Source: Candidatus Neoflavobacterium equi
Lineage (GTDB): Bacteria > Bacteroidota > Bacteroidia > Flavobacteriales > Flavobacteriaceae
Direction: 5' to 3'
Assembly: GCA_018065745.1 (NCBI GenBank)
Contig: JAGHSS010000183.1
Coordinates: 1-7,014 of the forward strand
DNA length: 7,014 nucleotides
Shown: piece after piece, positions 1 to 6,157 of the stretch
Position numbering within the stretch: the stretch's first letter is position 1
How the letters are laid out: each line of letters begins with the position of its first letter
The notes under the pieces: model-generated
The model's input: the letters and a program-made list of their open reading frames with translations, nothing else
What the model was told of the DNA's origin: nothing
The model's database searches: none
Position numbers and translations under genes: made by a program

Positions 1-64
1 CTCTTAATTTTACAATGTTAATCATCTGGAAACGTTAGTAACTGGATAACTTATAAAACTTTTT

Positions 65-949
65 ATGTCCAATATATCTCTAATAATTGAAGAAAAAGCT
101 GCAGACATCGGTAACTTTTTGGTGGGAAGGCTGTTGCCGTTTAGACAAAAACGCAATATCGGTCCGTTTGTTTTCATAGATCACATGGGTCCGGCAAAGC
201 TGAAAGATTATCAAAATTTGGACGTGGCTTCACATCCGCACATCGGTTTGTCCACGTTGACCTATTTGTTTGAAGGTGCCATCATGCACCGCGACAGCCT
301 GGGAACAAAATTGGAAATCAAACCAGGAGCGGTAAACTGGATGACGGCAGGTAAAGGGGTGGTGCACTCTGAGCGCACTCCTGAATATTTGAGAAAGACG
401 GACAAGAGCTTGCACGGACTTCAAATATGGGTGGCGCTGCCTGTGGAACTGGAGGAAATGGAACCGAGCTTTGTACATGTTGAAGCTGATAAATTACCAG
501 TTTGGCAGGAAGGAAACACCCAATTCAAACTGATTGCCGGAGCAGTGAATGGCTTGGAAAGTGCGGTGCCTGTATACAGCAAACTGTATATGATTGAAAT
601 TAAAACCCAAGAGGCAGCAACCATCGCGCTTGGGGATAAGCTGTTTGGTGAAAGTGGGCTATATATATTGGAGGGAAGTATCTCTAACCAAGGCCATTCA
701 TATGAATCCAAACAAATTTTGATTACGCAAGATGCACACCTGTGTACTTTTGACATGGCAGCCAACACGACGGTATATATTTTTGGGGGAGAACCGTTCC
801 CTGAAGAACGCTTTATATATTGGAATTTTGTGTCGTCTAGAAAAGAGCGCATTGAACAAGCAAAAGAAGATTGGACCAACCAACGCATGGGAAAAGTTAT
901 TGAAGAAACAGAATGGATCCCATTGCCAGAACCCCCATTTAAAAAATAA
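65..949 (+). CDS. Pirin family protein (bicupin, metal-binding)
   Basis: This is a 294-residue protein of the pirin family, which are cytoplasmic iron-binding bicupins; some members have quercetin 2,3-dioxygenase activity and others act as redox-sensitive regulators. The N-terminal cupin (about residues 15-130) carries the full family metal site: His57 and His59 in SHPHIG, and His101 and Glu103 in GVVHSERTPE. It also has the conserved PFVFIDHMGP and MTAGKGVVHSE segments. The C-terminal half (about 150-285) is the second, more divergent cupin and includes FGGEPFPEERFIYWNFVSS, the usual pirin C-terminal signature. Length is normal for the family. The ATG at 65 fits the family N-terminus; no Shine-Dalgarno sequence precedes it, as is usual in Bacteroidota. 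A possible -7 element, TAATTTTA, lies at 5-12, but its -33 partner would fall outside the window. The gene is followed 2 bp later by an OsmC-family gene, so the two are almost certainly co-transcribed. The natural substrate cannot be read from sequence. Confidence 0.95.
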   Translation: MSNISLIIEEKAADIGNFLVGRLLPFRQKRNIGPFVFIDHMGPAKLKDYQNLDVASHPHIGLSTLTYLFEGAIMHRDSLGTKLEIKPGAVNWMTAGKGVVHSERTPEYLRKTDKSLHGLQIWVALPVELEEMEPSFVHVEADKLPVWQEGNTQFKLIAGAVNGLESAVPVYSKLYMIEIKTQEAATIALGDKLFGESGLYILEGSISNQGHSYESKQILITQDAHLCTFDMAANTTVYIFGGEPFPEERFIYWNFVSSRKERIEQAKEDWTNQRMGKVIEETEWIPLPEPPFKK

Positions 950-951
950 GT

Positions 952-1332
952 ATGACAGACGTTAAAGCAAGCATCGGAAATAACAAATACAAAACAACAC
1001 TACAAGCGGGTGACTTGATTGCCTATGCTGATGAACCGGCAGATTTGGGCGGAACAAACACCGCAATGAATCCAAAAGAATTGCTAGCAGCATCTTTGGC
1101 TTCTTGTACAGCAATCACGGTGCGCATGTATGCAAACACCAAAGCGTGGCCGCTGGAGGATGTTATTGTTAATGTAAGTATTGATACAGAAACCACCCCT
1201 GGAAAAACGGTATTTAAAAAAGATATTGAATTGATTGGACCCTTGGATGACAAACAAAAAGAACGTCTTTTAGGCGTGGCTTCCAAGTGCCCAGTTCACA
1301 AAATTCTTACAAATTCTATAGAAATTAACTAA
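952..1332 (+). CDS. OsmC/Ohr family peroxiredoxin-like protein
   Basis: This 126-residue protein belongs to the OsmC/Ohr family of small, dimeric, cytoplasmic thiol proteins, several of which reduce organic hydroperoxides. The two reactive cysteines are present: Cys52 in ASLASCTAITVRMYA and Cys113 in VASKCPVHKIL. So is the helix start NPKELLAASLASC, which includes Glu43. The second cysteine motif, xCPVHK, is typical of the OsmC/YhfA-type branch rather than of Ohr proper, so the physiological substrate is uncertain. The start codon lies 2 bp after the pirin stop codon, which indicates an operon and probably translational coupling. Pairing with pirin suggests a shared redox or detoxification role, but that is inference. 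A terminator-like hairpin lies about 120 bp downstream. Confidence 0.93.
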   Translation: MTDVKASIGNNKYKTTLQAGDLIAYADEPADLGGTNTAMNPKELLAASLASCTAITVRMYANTKAWPLEDVIVNVSIDTETTPGKTVFKKDIELIGPLDDKQKERLLGVASKCPVHKILTNSIEIN

Positions 1333-1378
1333 ATCAGGTAATTTTACTTACAATAAATTGGTATTGTTAGTATACTTT

Positions 1379-1434
1379 TACAATAGAGTTTTGATGAGTT
1401 AGTATTTGTATGTGAGAGTCAAATACAATAGAGT
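1379..1434. repeat. Short direct repeat with nested inverted repeat in spacer
   Basis: Within the 193-bp spacer after the OsmC gene, the 11-mer TACAATAGAGT occurs exactly at 1379-1389 and again at 1424-1434, 45 bp apart. A perfect 7-bp inverted repeat, GTATTTG (1402-1408) and CAAATAC (1420-1426), sits between and partly overlaps the second copy. A further short inverted pair, CAATA (1351-1355) and TATTG (1362-1366), lies just upstream. No open reading frame of note is present. Function is unknown; these may be chance structures in AT-rich 3' untranslated sequence. Confidence 0.4.
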
Positions 1435-1449
1435 AAAAGGGTAAAAATC

Positions 1450-1490
1450 AGAAATTTCAAAAGATAGTGGTTCCACTATCTTTTATTTCT
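1450..1490. terminator. Bidirectional hairpin terminator between convergent genes
   Basis: A perfect 12-bp inverted repeat, AAAAGATAGTGG (1459-1470) and CCACTATCTTTT (1473-1484), flanks a 2-base centre. It is extended by AGAAAT (1450-1455) pairing with ATTTCT (1485-1490) across a 3-base bulge. The arms begin with A-runs and end with T-runs, so each strand yields a hairpin followed by U residues. The position between the convergent OsmC and MBL genes fits termination of both. GC content of the stem is modest. Confidence 0.75.
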
Positions 1491-1525
1491 GGTTGAATCA
1501 AAACTTCCAAAAATAGTGGTACATA

Positions 1526-2299
1526 CTACACTTCCACCACTTCAAAGTTTCCATTATTTTCAATTATTCTTCCGGTCTTGATATGCGTGCCGTGATAAAA
1601 AACACACAACCATTTTTCTGCAGCTGCACGAGCCACCAAAACATTGCGCACTTCTAATGCCTTTTTGGGATCTTTGTCGTTTTTGGACATCAGCCTACTG
1701 CCTACTTGTTCTGGCATGGTGAGAATGTCTCCGCCAAAAAACACGTGCTCTCCTCCTTCTTTGATGTGAAACACCAAATGAAAATCTGTATGCCCACCTG
1801 TGGTTTCATAGGTAATTTGATCGTTGATCATCCCCATGGATTCTGTCAAGAATTCAATGTGCTCTGAATTTTCTAACATTTCAAATCCCTTAAACCTATA
1901 GGTATACTTTTGCAAGCTGTTGACCAACTCCCACTCTTTTTTGGAGATGTAGTGGCAGGCATTGGGGAAATTCATTTCAAAGTGATCCCCAACAGTAGTG
2001 GCTAAACCGCCCACATGGTCCTTGTGCAAATGAGAAAACAAAACAATGGTGATGTCCTCAGGCTGGTAACCAACCTTCCTGATGTTGTCAAATATTTTGA
2101 GTTCTCCTGCCTCATTGCGTTGCCCCAAACCGGTGTCAAGCAAAATAACATCCGTAGAAGTGACTAATAAAAAGGGATTGATATCCAAAAAGGTCGCGCC
2201 CTTCCGGTCTGCTTTGAGATCCACAATGGGGTCAAAGGACTTGAAGACGTGGTTCTTATCAATGGAGTAGGAACCTTCATATAAAGGGTAAATTTTCAT
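1526..2299 (-). CDS. MBL-fold metallo-hydrolase
   Basis: With the start chosen here this is a 257-residue metallo-beta-lactamase-fold hydrolase that should bind two metal ions. The signature HxHxDH is seen as SHLHKDHVGG, giving His90, His92, Asp94 and His95. Further ligands fit His170 (TTGGHTDFH), Asp191 (FFGGDIL) and His236 or His239 (FYHGTHIKTG). The preceding LLDTGLGQR is also typical of the fold. The layout resembles the lactonase or methyl-parathion-hydrolase-like branch, but the substrate cannot be assigned. The reading frame stays open upstream to an ATG at 2446. Those extra 49 residues are low-complexity (NPLFYKFFFRRLSFFALF) and would run through the dusB promoter, so I chose the ATG at 2299, where MKIYPLYEGSYSID begins a plausible domain. 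No signal peptide is seen from this start. The gene is monocistronic, divergent from dusB and convergent with the pirin/OsmC operon. Confidence 0.88.
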   Translation of the reverse strand: MKIYPLYEGSYSIDKNHVFKSFDPIVDLKADRKGATFLDINPFLLVTSTDVILLDTGLGQRNEAGELKIFDNIRKVGYQPEDITIVLFSHLHKDHVGGLATTVGDHFEMNFPNACHYISKKEWELVNSLQKYTYRFKGFEMLENSEHIEFLTESMGMINDQITYETTGGHTDFHLVFHIKEGGEHVFFGGDILTMPEQVGSRLMSKNDKDPKKALEVRNVLVARAAAEKWLCVFYHGTHIKTGRIIENNGNFEVVEV

Positions 2300-2341
2300 A
2301 GCAGTAGTGTTGATTTTGCTTACAATATATAACTCATTTTT

Positions 2342-2349
2342 TAAATATA
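2342..2349 (-). promoter_or_regulatory. Possible -7 element for the MBL hydrolase gene
   Basis: Read on the minus strand, TATATTTA matches 7 of 8 positions of the Bacteroidota -7 consensus TAnnTTTG. It lies 42 bp upstream of the chosen ATG at 2299. TTTG sequences occur upstream, but with spacers of 15 and 25 bp rather than about 19, so the match is weak. Confidence 0.3.
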
Positions 2350-2412
2350 TCGTACAGAAAAGAGCAAAAAAAGACAAACGTCTAAAAAAAAACTTATAAA
2401 ATAAGGGGTTGG

Positions 2413-2443
2413 TTTCAATTTCAAAAATAATGCAGTAATTTTG
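2413..2443 (+). promoter_or_regulatory. Bacteroidota-type promoter for dusB
   Basis: A perfect -7 element, TAATTTTG (2436-2443; consensus TAnnTTTG), is preceded with a 19-bp spacer by TTTC (2413-2416), one mismatch from the -33 consensus TTTG. Transcription would start near 2448, giving a leader of roughly 15 bases before the dusB ATG at 2464. The leader is A-rich and lacks a Shine-Dalgarno sequence, as expected for this phylum. Confidence 0.65.
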
Positions 2444-2463
2444 CAAAAAAAATACGTTACCTC

Positions 2464-3456
2464 ATGATTAAGATTGGAAATATAGAATTGCCAGATCATC
2501 CGTTGCTATTGGCGCCTATGGAAGATGTAAGTGACCCGCCTTTTAGAAGACTGTGTAAAGCACACGGAGCAGATTTGATGTATTCAGAATTCATATCTTC
2601 AGAAGGTTTGATTCGCGATGCTATGAAAAGCAAGATGAAATTGGATATTTTTGATTATGAGCGTCCGGTGGGAATTCAGATTTTTGGTGGTGATGAAGAA
2701 GCTATGGAATTATCTGCCAAAATTGTGGACACTGTGAAACCTGATTTGGTGGACATCAACTTTGGTTGTCCGGTAAAAAAGGTGGTTTGTAAAGGAGCTG
2801 GAGCTGGTGTATTGAAAGACATTGACTTGATGGTGCGCCTGACAAAAGCAGTGATCAATGGAACCAACTTGCCGGTAACTGTGAAGACACGTTTGGGATG
2901 GGATGAGGATTCTATCAATATTGACGAGGTGGCAGAGCGTCTGCAAGATGTGGGTATTCAAGCCTTGACGGTACACGCAAGAACACGTGCTCAAATGTAT
3001 AAAGGACATTCTGACTGGTCTCATATTGAGCGTATCAAAAACAACCCACGCATCAAAATTCCGATCTTTGGAAATGGCGACATCGACTCTCCACAAAAGG
3101 CGTTGGAATACAAAAACAGATACGGATTGGACGGGATGATGATTGGTAGAGCTGCGATTGGAAATCCGTGGATTTTCAATGAAATCAAGCACTACTTCAA
3201 CACGGGTGAATTACTTGCTCCTCCAACCATGGCAGACCGTTTGGAAGCTGCTAAAAATCACTTGATGTGGTCTATGGAATGGAAGGGTGAACGTGTAGGG
3301 ATTGTGGAAATGCGTAGACATTACACCAACTACTTCAAGGGAATCCAAGGATTCAAACCGCACAGACAGAAATTGGTTACTACAGATGACGCGGTAACTT
3401 TGCTTGCCATCTTTGATGAGATTGCTGAAGCTTACCACGGTTATGAAATGATCTAG
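2464..3456 (+). CDS. dusB: tRNA-dihydrouridine synthase, DusB-type
   Basis: This 330-residue FMN-dependent enzyme reduces specific uridines in the tRNA D-loop to dihydrouridine, using NADPH. The N-terminal TIM barrel carries the landmarks of the Dus family: LLAPMEDVSDPPFR (15-28), YSEFISSEGL, the catalytic cysteine Cys102 in INFGCPVKKV, Lys141 and Arg143 in VKTRLGW, His171 in VHARTR, and the FMN phosphate-binding motifs FGNGDI (202-207) and GRAAIGNPW (228-236). The C-terminal helical domain (about 250-330), containing EMRRHYTNYFKGI, contacts tRNA. Length is normal. The NFGCPVKKV-type sequence places it with DusB rather than DusA or DusC; the exact uridine position is inferred. A promoter ends 20 bp upstream of the ATG and a strong terminator follows 14 bp after the stop, so it is a single-gene unit. 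It is not linked to fis, as it is in enterobacteria. Confidence 0.96.
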   Translation: MIKIGNIELPDHPLLLAPMEDVSDPPFRRLCKAHGADLMYSEFISSEGLIRDAMKSKMKLDIFDYERPVGIQIFGGDEEAMELSAKIVDTVKPDLVDINFGCPVKKVVCKGAGAGVLKDIDLMVRLTKAVINGTNLPVTVKTRLGWDEDSINIDEVAERLQDVGIQALTVHARTRAQMYKGHSDWSHIERIKNNPRIKIPIFGNGDIDSPQKALEYKNRYGLDGMMIGRAAIGNPWIFNEIKHYFNTGELLAPPTMADRLEAAKNHLMWSMEWKGERVGIVEMRRHYTNYFKGIQGFKPHRQKLVTTDDAVTLLAIFDEIAEAYHGYEMI

Positions 3457-3470
3457 TAAAATATAGAAAT

Positions 3471-3504
3471 AAAAAAACGGTCTGCATTGCAGACCGTTTT
3501 TTTT
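3471..3504. terminator. Strong bidirectional rho-independent terminator
   Basis: The stem CGGTCTGC (3478-3485) and GCAGACCG (3489-3496) has a 3-base loop ATT. Seven A residues (3471-3477) flank it on the left and eight T residues (3497-3504) on the right, so it forms an intrinsic terminator on either strand. It lies between dusB (+) and the mscS-like gene (minus) and serves both convergent units. Confidence 0.92.
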
Positions 3505-3509
3505 ATGTA

Positions 3510-4349
3510 TTAATCCAAAAGCTGTGAGTCTTCAGGATGTATGATTCTCAATTCTTGTTGTGGGTATGGAATGTTGATTCCCTTTTTGTCCAAGGCCACT
3601 TTGATGTATTCTTGGTTTTCTGTATTTGCAGCGTTGTAATTCGCTTTTTCTGTCCAAGCACGAACGGTTAGATTTACAGAACTGTCTGCCAATTCTTTAA
3701 CGAAAACTTCTGGAGCTGGTGTTGGTAAAATTCGCGTATCTGCTTTTAAAACTTCCAAAATAGTTTCTTTTGCCTCTTTAATATTCGCTTCATAACCAAT
3801 ACCAATAGTATATTCAAAACGTCTGTTGGTGATTTTAGTAAAATTCATAATCACACTATTTGCCAACGATCCATTTGGACTGAAAACTGCAATACCAGCA
3901 GATGTGCGCAATGTGGTGTACAACAAATCAATTTTCTCTACTGTTCCTTCTGTATTTCCTCCGTTAGAGATGTAATCACCAACTTCAAAAGGACGGAAGA
4001 TCAAGATCAAAACGCCACCAGCAAAATTTGCTAGAGACCCTTGCAATGCCAAACCAATGGCCAAAGACATGGCAGAAAGTGCCGCGATGAATGAGGTGGT
4101 CTGAATTCCCATGGTTGATGCCGCAGTAATGATTAACATGGCATACAACACAAATTGGAAGATTGATTCCAAGAATCCTCTCAAAGACAAGTCAACGTTT
4201 CTTGCGTGAAAACGTCTGTCAATAAGTTTCAATATTAAACGGATAGCATATCTACCCAAAAATAAGATAATAAAACCTGTTACAATTCCGGGAATATTCC
4301 CCGCAACTGTGTCGATCATTTTTTCAAGACCCAGTTCCAATCTATGCAT
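3510..4349 (-). CDS. mscS: Small-conductance mechanosensitive channel, MscS family
   Basis: This 279-residue inner-membrane protein is close in length to E. coli MscS (286). MscS forms a homoheptameric channel that opens under membrane tension and releases solutes on hypo-osmotic shock. Three transmembrane segments are visible at about 15-40, 58-82 and 86-117. The pore-lining third helix is readily aligned: IAALSAMSLAIGLALQGSL begins at residue 88 and ANFAGG follows, with the kink glycine at Gly104 and Gly112 matching E. coli Gly113 and Gly121. The beta domain follows with FRPFEVGDYI (118-127) and the family signature SPNGSLANSVIMN (157-169). The C-terminal alpha/beta cage domain ends with GINIPYPQQELRI, the usual MscS ending. 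Two pore-packing glycines of E. coli (101 and 104) are serines here (92 and 95). The gene is last in the rbfA operon, 12 bp after the permease stop. An alternative start at Met11 is possible. Confidence 0.95.
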   Translation of the reverse strand: MHRLELGLEKMIDTVAGNIPGIVTGFIILFLGRYAIRLILKLIDRRFHARNVDLSLRGFLESIFQFVLYAMLIITAASTMGIQTTSFIAALSAMSLAIGLALQGSLANFAGGVLILIFRPFEVGDYISNGGNTEGTVEKIDLLYTTLRTSAGIAVFSPNGSLANSVIMNFTKITNRRFEYTIGIGYEANIKEAKETILEVLKADTRILPTPAPEVFVKELADSSVNLTVRAWTEKANYNAANTENQEYIKVALDKKGINIPYPQQELRIIHPEDSQLLD

Positions 4350-4361
4350 AAAAAAAAGTAA

Positions 4362-5561
4362 TTAGTTGATAATAAATTTTTTGCTTACTCTGCTACTTGC
4401 GATTAGAGAAGCCAAAAGTCCCAGAATGAAGATGGTACCCAGGACAATACCTATATTGATGAATTCAAAACGCACGGGATATGCCATGGTTGCTGTGATC
4501 ATTACCAAATTGTAATGCAACTGCAAGAACACCAATCCAATACCTAATAAAATCCCGATGATCCCACCAACCACCGTCAGCAGCAATCCTTGGAATAAAA
4601 AGATGCGTTTTAAATCTTGAATTTGCACACCGATGTTATACAATGTCAACAAATTGTTTTTCTTTTCTAAAATAATCATGATTAAGGCGCCCACCAGATT
4701 GAATAAGGCAACAATAATAACGAGGGTGAAAATCAAATATACCGCCATATTCTCTGTGTTGAGCATACGGTACAGACTTTCATTGAGCTGGGCTCTGTTC
4801 TTGATTTGCACTTTTCCTTCAAAAAGGGTATCTAAGAAGGATACCAATTGACTTTCTGTATGGTTGGGTGCAATCTTGAATTCAAGGGCTGTACATACAT
4901 TGGGAGGGAACTGCAAGATCTCTTGCGCCATGCCCAAATCTGTGTAGATGAATTTGCGGTCCAACTCATCACTGATGGCATAAATCCCCACGGGAGTTAA
5001 CTCAGCTTGGTTGAAGGCATTTTTAGAATCTAAATTTCCCTTTCCTGGCTTGGGCACAAAAACCTCCAATGCGGAGTTGAAATCATAAAGACCAACAGAG
5101 AGTTTCTCAGCTATTCCATATCCAGCAACGGCTTGATTGGTGTTGGGCTGAAGCCACTGTCCGGTATATAGTTTTTGATCTATGGACGCCACTTTGATGT
5201 AGTTGGAGTCCACGCCTTTGACATAGGCCACTTCTTGCTTGCTGTTGAAAGAGAACAAGACGCGCTCTTCAATGACCTTTGAAAAGTGGGCTACTTCAGG
5301 AGCTTTTTCCAAAGCAGCGAGCTGTTTTGGGGTGAGGGTTATTTTTTTACCCGTGAGACTGGTCACCTTTACATCTGGATCCATCTGATTGATGAAGGAC
5401 AGGGAGAAATCTCTGAGCCCACTGAAACCAGAGAGCACTACAAACAGCGCCATGGTGCTTACCACAATACCCAAAGACGCGATTATCGTGATGATATTAA
5501 TCGCGGTTGATTTACTGAAACTTACACTGTAGCGCTTAGCGATGTAAAGGGAAAAATTCAC
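4362..5561 (-). CDS. LolC/LolE-type ABC transporter permease (FtsX-like)
   Basis: This 399-residue inner-membrane permease has the MacB/LolC/LolE architecture: one N-terminal transmembrane helix, a large periplasmic domain, then three helices. The N-terminus (YIAKRY... then a helix at about 21-46 ending VVLSGFSGLRDF) matches LolC/LolE proteins, which with the ATPase LolD extract lipoproteins from the inner membrane for LolA. The periplasmic domain spans about 50-270. Helices follow at about 273-298, 321-347 and 367-390. Between the second and third is the cytoplasmic coupling helix EKKNNLLTLYNIGVQIQDLKR, where the ATPase should dock. No ATPase gene lies in the window, so the partner must be encoded elsewhere. 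Translation starts at GTG, whose G is the last base of the rbfA stop codon TAG, which implies coupled translation. One permease may act as a homodimer or pair with a paralogue; which is unknown. Lipoprotein export is the best-supported role but is inferred from family resemblance. Confidence 0.9.
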   Translation of the reverse strand: MNFSLYIAKRYSVSFSKSTAINIITIIASLGIVVSTMALFVVLSGFSGLRDFSLSFINQMDPDVKVTSLTGKKITLTPKQLAALEKAPEVAHFSKVIEERVLFSFNSKQEVAYVKGVDSNYIKVASIDQKLYTGQWLQPNTNQAVAGYGIAEKLSVGLYDFNSALEVFVPKPGKGNLDSKNAFNQAELTPVGIYAISDELDRKFIYTDLGMAQEILQFPPNVCTALEFKIAPNHTESQLVSFLDTLFEGKVQIKNRAQLNESLYRMLNTENMAVYLIFTLVIIVALFNLVGALIMIILEKKNNLLTLYNIGVQIQDLKRIFLFQGLLLTVVGGIIGILLGIGLVFLQLHYNLVMITATMAYPVRFEFINIGIVLGTIFILGLLASLIASSRVSKKFIIN

Positions 5562-5953
5562 TAGGATTTCTTACGTCTCAACAATAGTGATGTATCTTCA
5601 ATTGGGTTCACTTGTTCAGCCAACGCCTTGTCAATTTGGTCAATGTATTCCAAACTGTCGTCAATGTAAAACATCAAAGCTGGAACGCGTCTCAATTGTT
5701 GTTTCACGCGTTGCGCCAAATCGTGTTTGATCAACGGTGCATTGGTTTTGATTGCAGTCAATAATTCTGCTCCCTTGTCTGCTGGGAAAATACTAAGGTA
5801 AACTTTAGCGATTGATAAATCTGTTGTTACACTTACCTTACTTACAGAGATAATTAAATTTGATATATTGTTTTTGCGCACTTCTCCTTGAAGGATATCC
5901 ACAAGGTCTTTTTGCAATACGGTACCTATCTTTTTTTGTCTATTTGTTTCCAT
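5561..5953 (-). CDS. rbfA: Ribosome-binding factor A
   Basis: This is a 130-residue KH-like protein, close in length to E. coli RbfA (133). RbfA binds the 30S subunit late in assembly, helps 16S rRNA 5'-end maturation and is needed in the cold. The family pattern is clear: RQKKIGTVLQKDLVDILQ at 5-22, SVSKVSVTTDLSIAKVYLSIF in the middle, and the C-terminal signature LAQRVKQQLRRVPALMFYIDDSLEYIDQID. The C-terminal tail ends in basic residues, LLLRRKKS. It is the first gene of a minus-strand operon with a LolC/E-type permease and an MscS channel; its stop codon shares one base with the next start. The ATG at 5953 is the only reasonable start, since the next methionine is at residue 93 or later. 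A good promoter ends only 4 bp upstream of it, so the mRNA may have almost no leader. Confidence 0.95.
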   Translation of the reverse strand: METNRQKKIGTVLQKDLVDILQGEVRKNNISNLIISVSKVSVTTDLSIAKVYLSIFPADKGAELLTAIKTNAPLIKHDLAQRVKQQLRRVPALMFYIDDSLEYIDQIDKALAEQVNPIEDTSLLLRRKKS

Positions 5954-5957
5954 GCTA

Positions 5958-5988
5958 CAAAAATAGACAAAATTTTTGATTATCTAAA
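5958..5988 (-). promoter_or_regulatory. Bacteroidota-type promoter abutting the rbfA start
   Basis: Read on the minus strand, TATTTTTG (5965-5958) is a perfect match to the -7 consensus TAnnTTTG. A 19-bp spacer separates it from TTTA (5988-5985), one mismatch from the -33 TTTG. Only 4 bp lie between the -7 element and the rbfA ATG, so transcription would begin at or within a few bases of the start codon. Confidence 0.6.
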
Positions 5989-6087
5989 GCAATTAACAGG
6001 GATGGAGGTGGTCAATTTTGGCTTTAAAACATAGGGTTGTAAGAAAGTTACCACAGCAGCGGGGTTAAAAAAAAGGTAGACAACAAA

Positions 6088-6119
6088 TTTGGATATGCGC
6101 TGAAAAAAAGGCAATTTTG
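6088..6119 (+). promoter_or_regulatory. Probable promoter of the methylmalonyl-CoA epimerase gene
   Basis: TTTG (6088-6091) is followed after 20 bp by CAATTTTG (6112-6119), one mismatch from TAnnTTTG. The predicted transcription start near 6125 would give a leader of about 33 bases before the TTG start at 6158. The -33 element is part of the 8-bp palindrome CAAATTTG (6084-6091). The rest of the 204-bp divergent spacer shows nothing else that I can name. Confidence 0.5.
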
Positions 6120-6157
6120 AAAAAGCGAAAACATAACGACAACCAAAATAACATACA

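Noticed and set aside
421..888. Open minus-strand frame of about 155 codons opposite the pirin gene.
   Set aside because: It is a shadow of the pirin coding sequence, with no recognisable domain and an unlikely composition; pirin on the + strand is unambiguous.
2300..2446. A 49-codon N-terminal extension of the MBL hydrolase, starting at the ATG at 2446, with a hydrophobic stretch that could look like a signal sequence.
   Set aside because: It is low-complexity, AT-rich sequence covering the divergent dusB promoter. The domain start fits the ATG at 2299, and the extension has no convincing cleavage site.
2710..3192. Open minus-strand frame of about 160 codons opposite dusB.
   Set aside because: It is antisense to strongly conserved DusB motifs, and its translation resembles no protein family.
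6002..6034. A possible 10-codon leader peptide (ATG at 6002) in the rbfA-mce spacer.
   Set aside because: It is too short, has no supporting promoter or ribosome-binding signal, and shows no codon run or attenuator structure.
6013..6119. CAATTTTG at 6013-6020 and 6112-6119 plus the palindrome CAAATTTG at 6084-6091, considered as operator repeats.
   Set aside because: The 8-mers are short and AT-rich, with irregular spacing; the second is better explained as the -7 promoter element and the palindrome as containing the -33 element.
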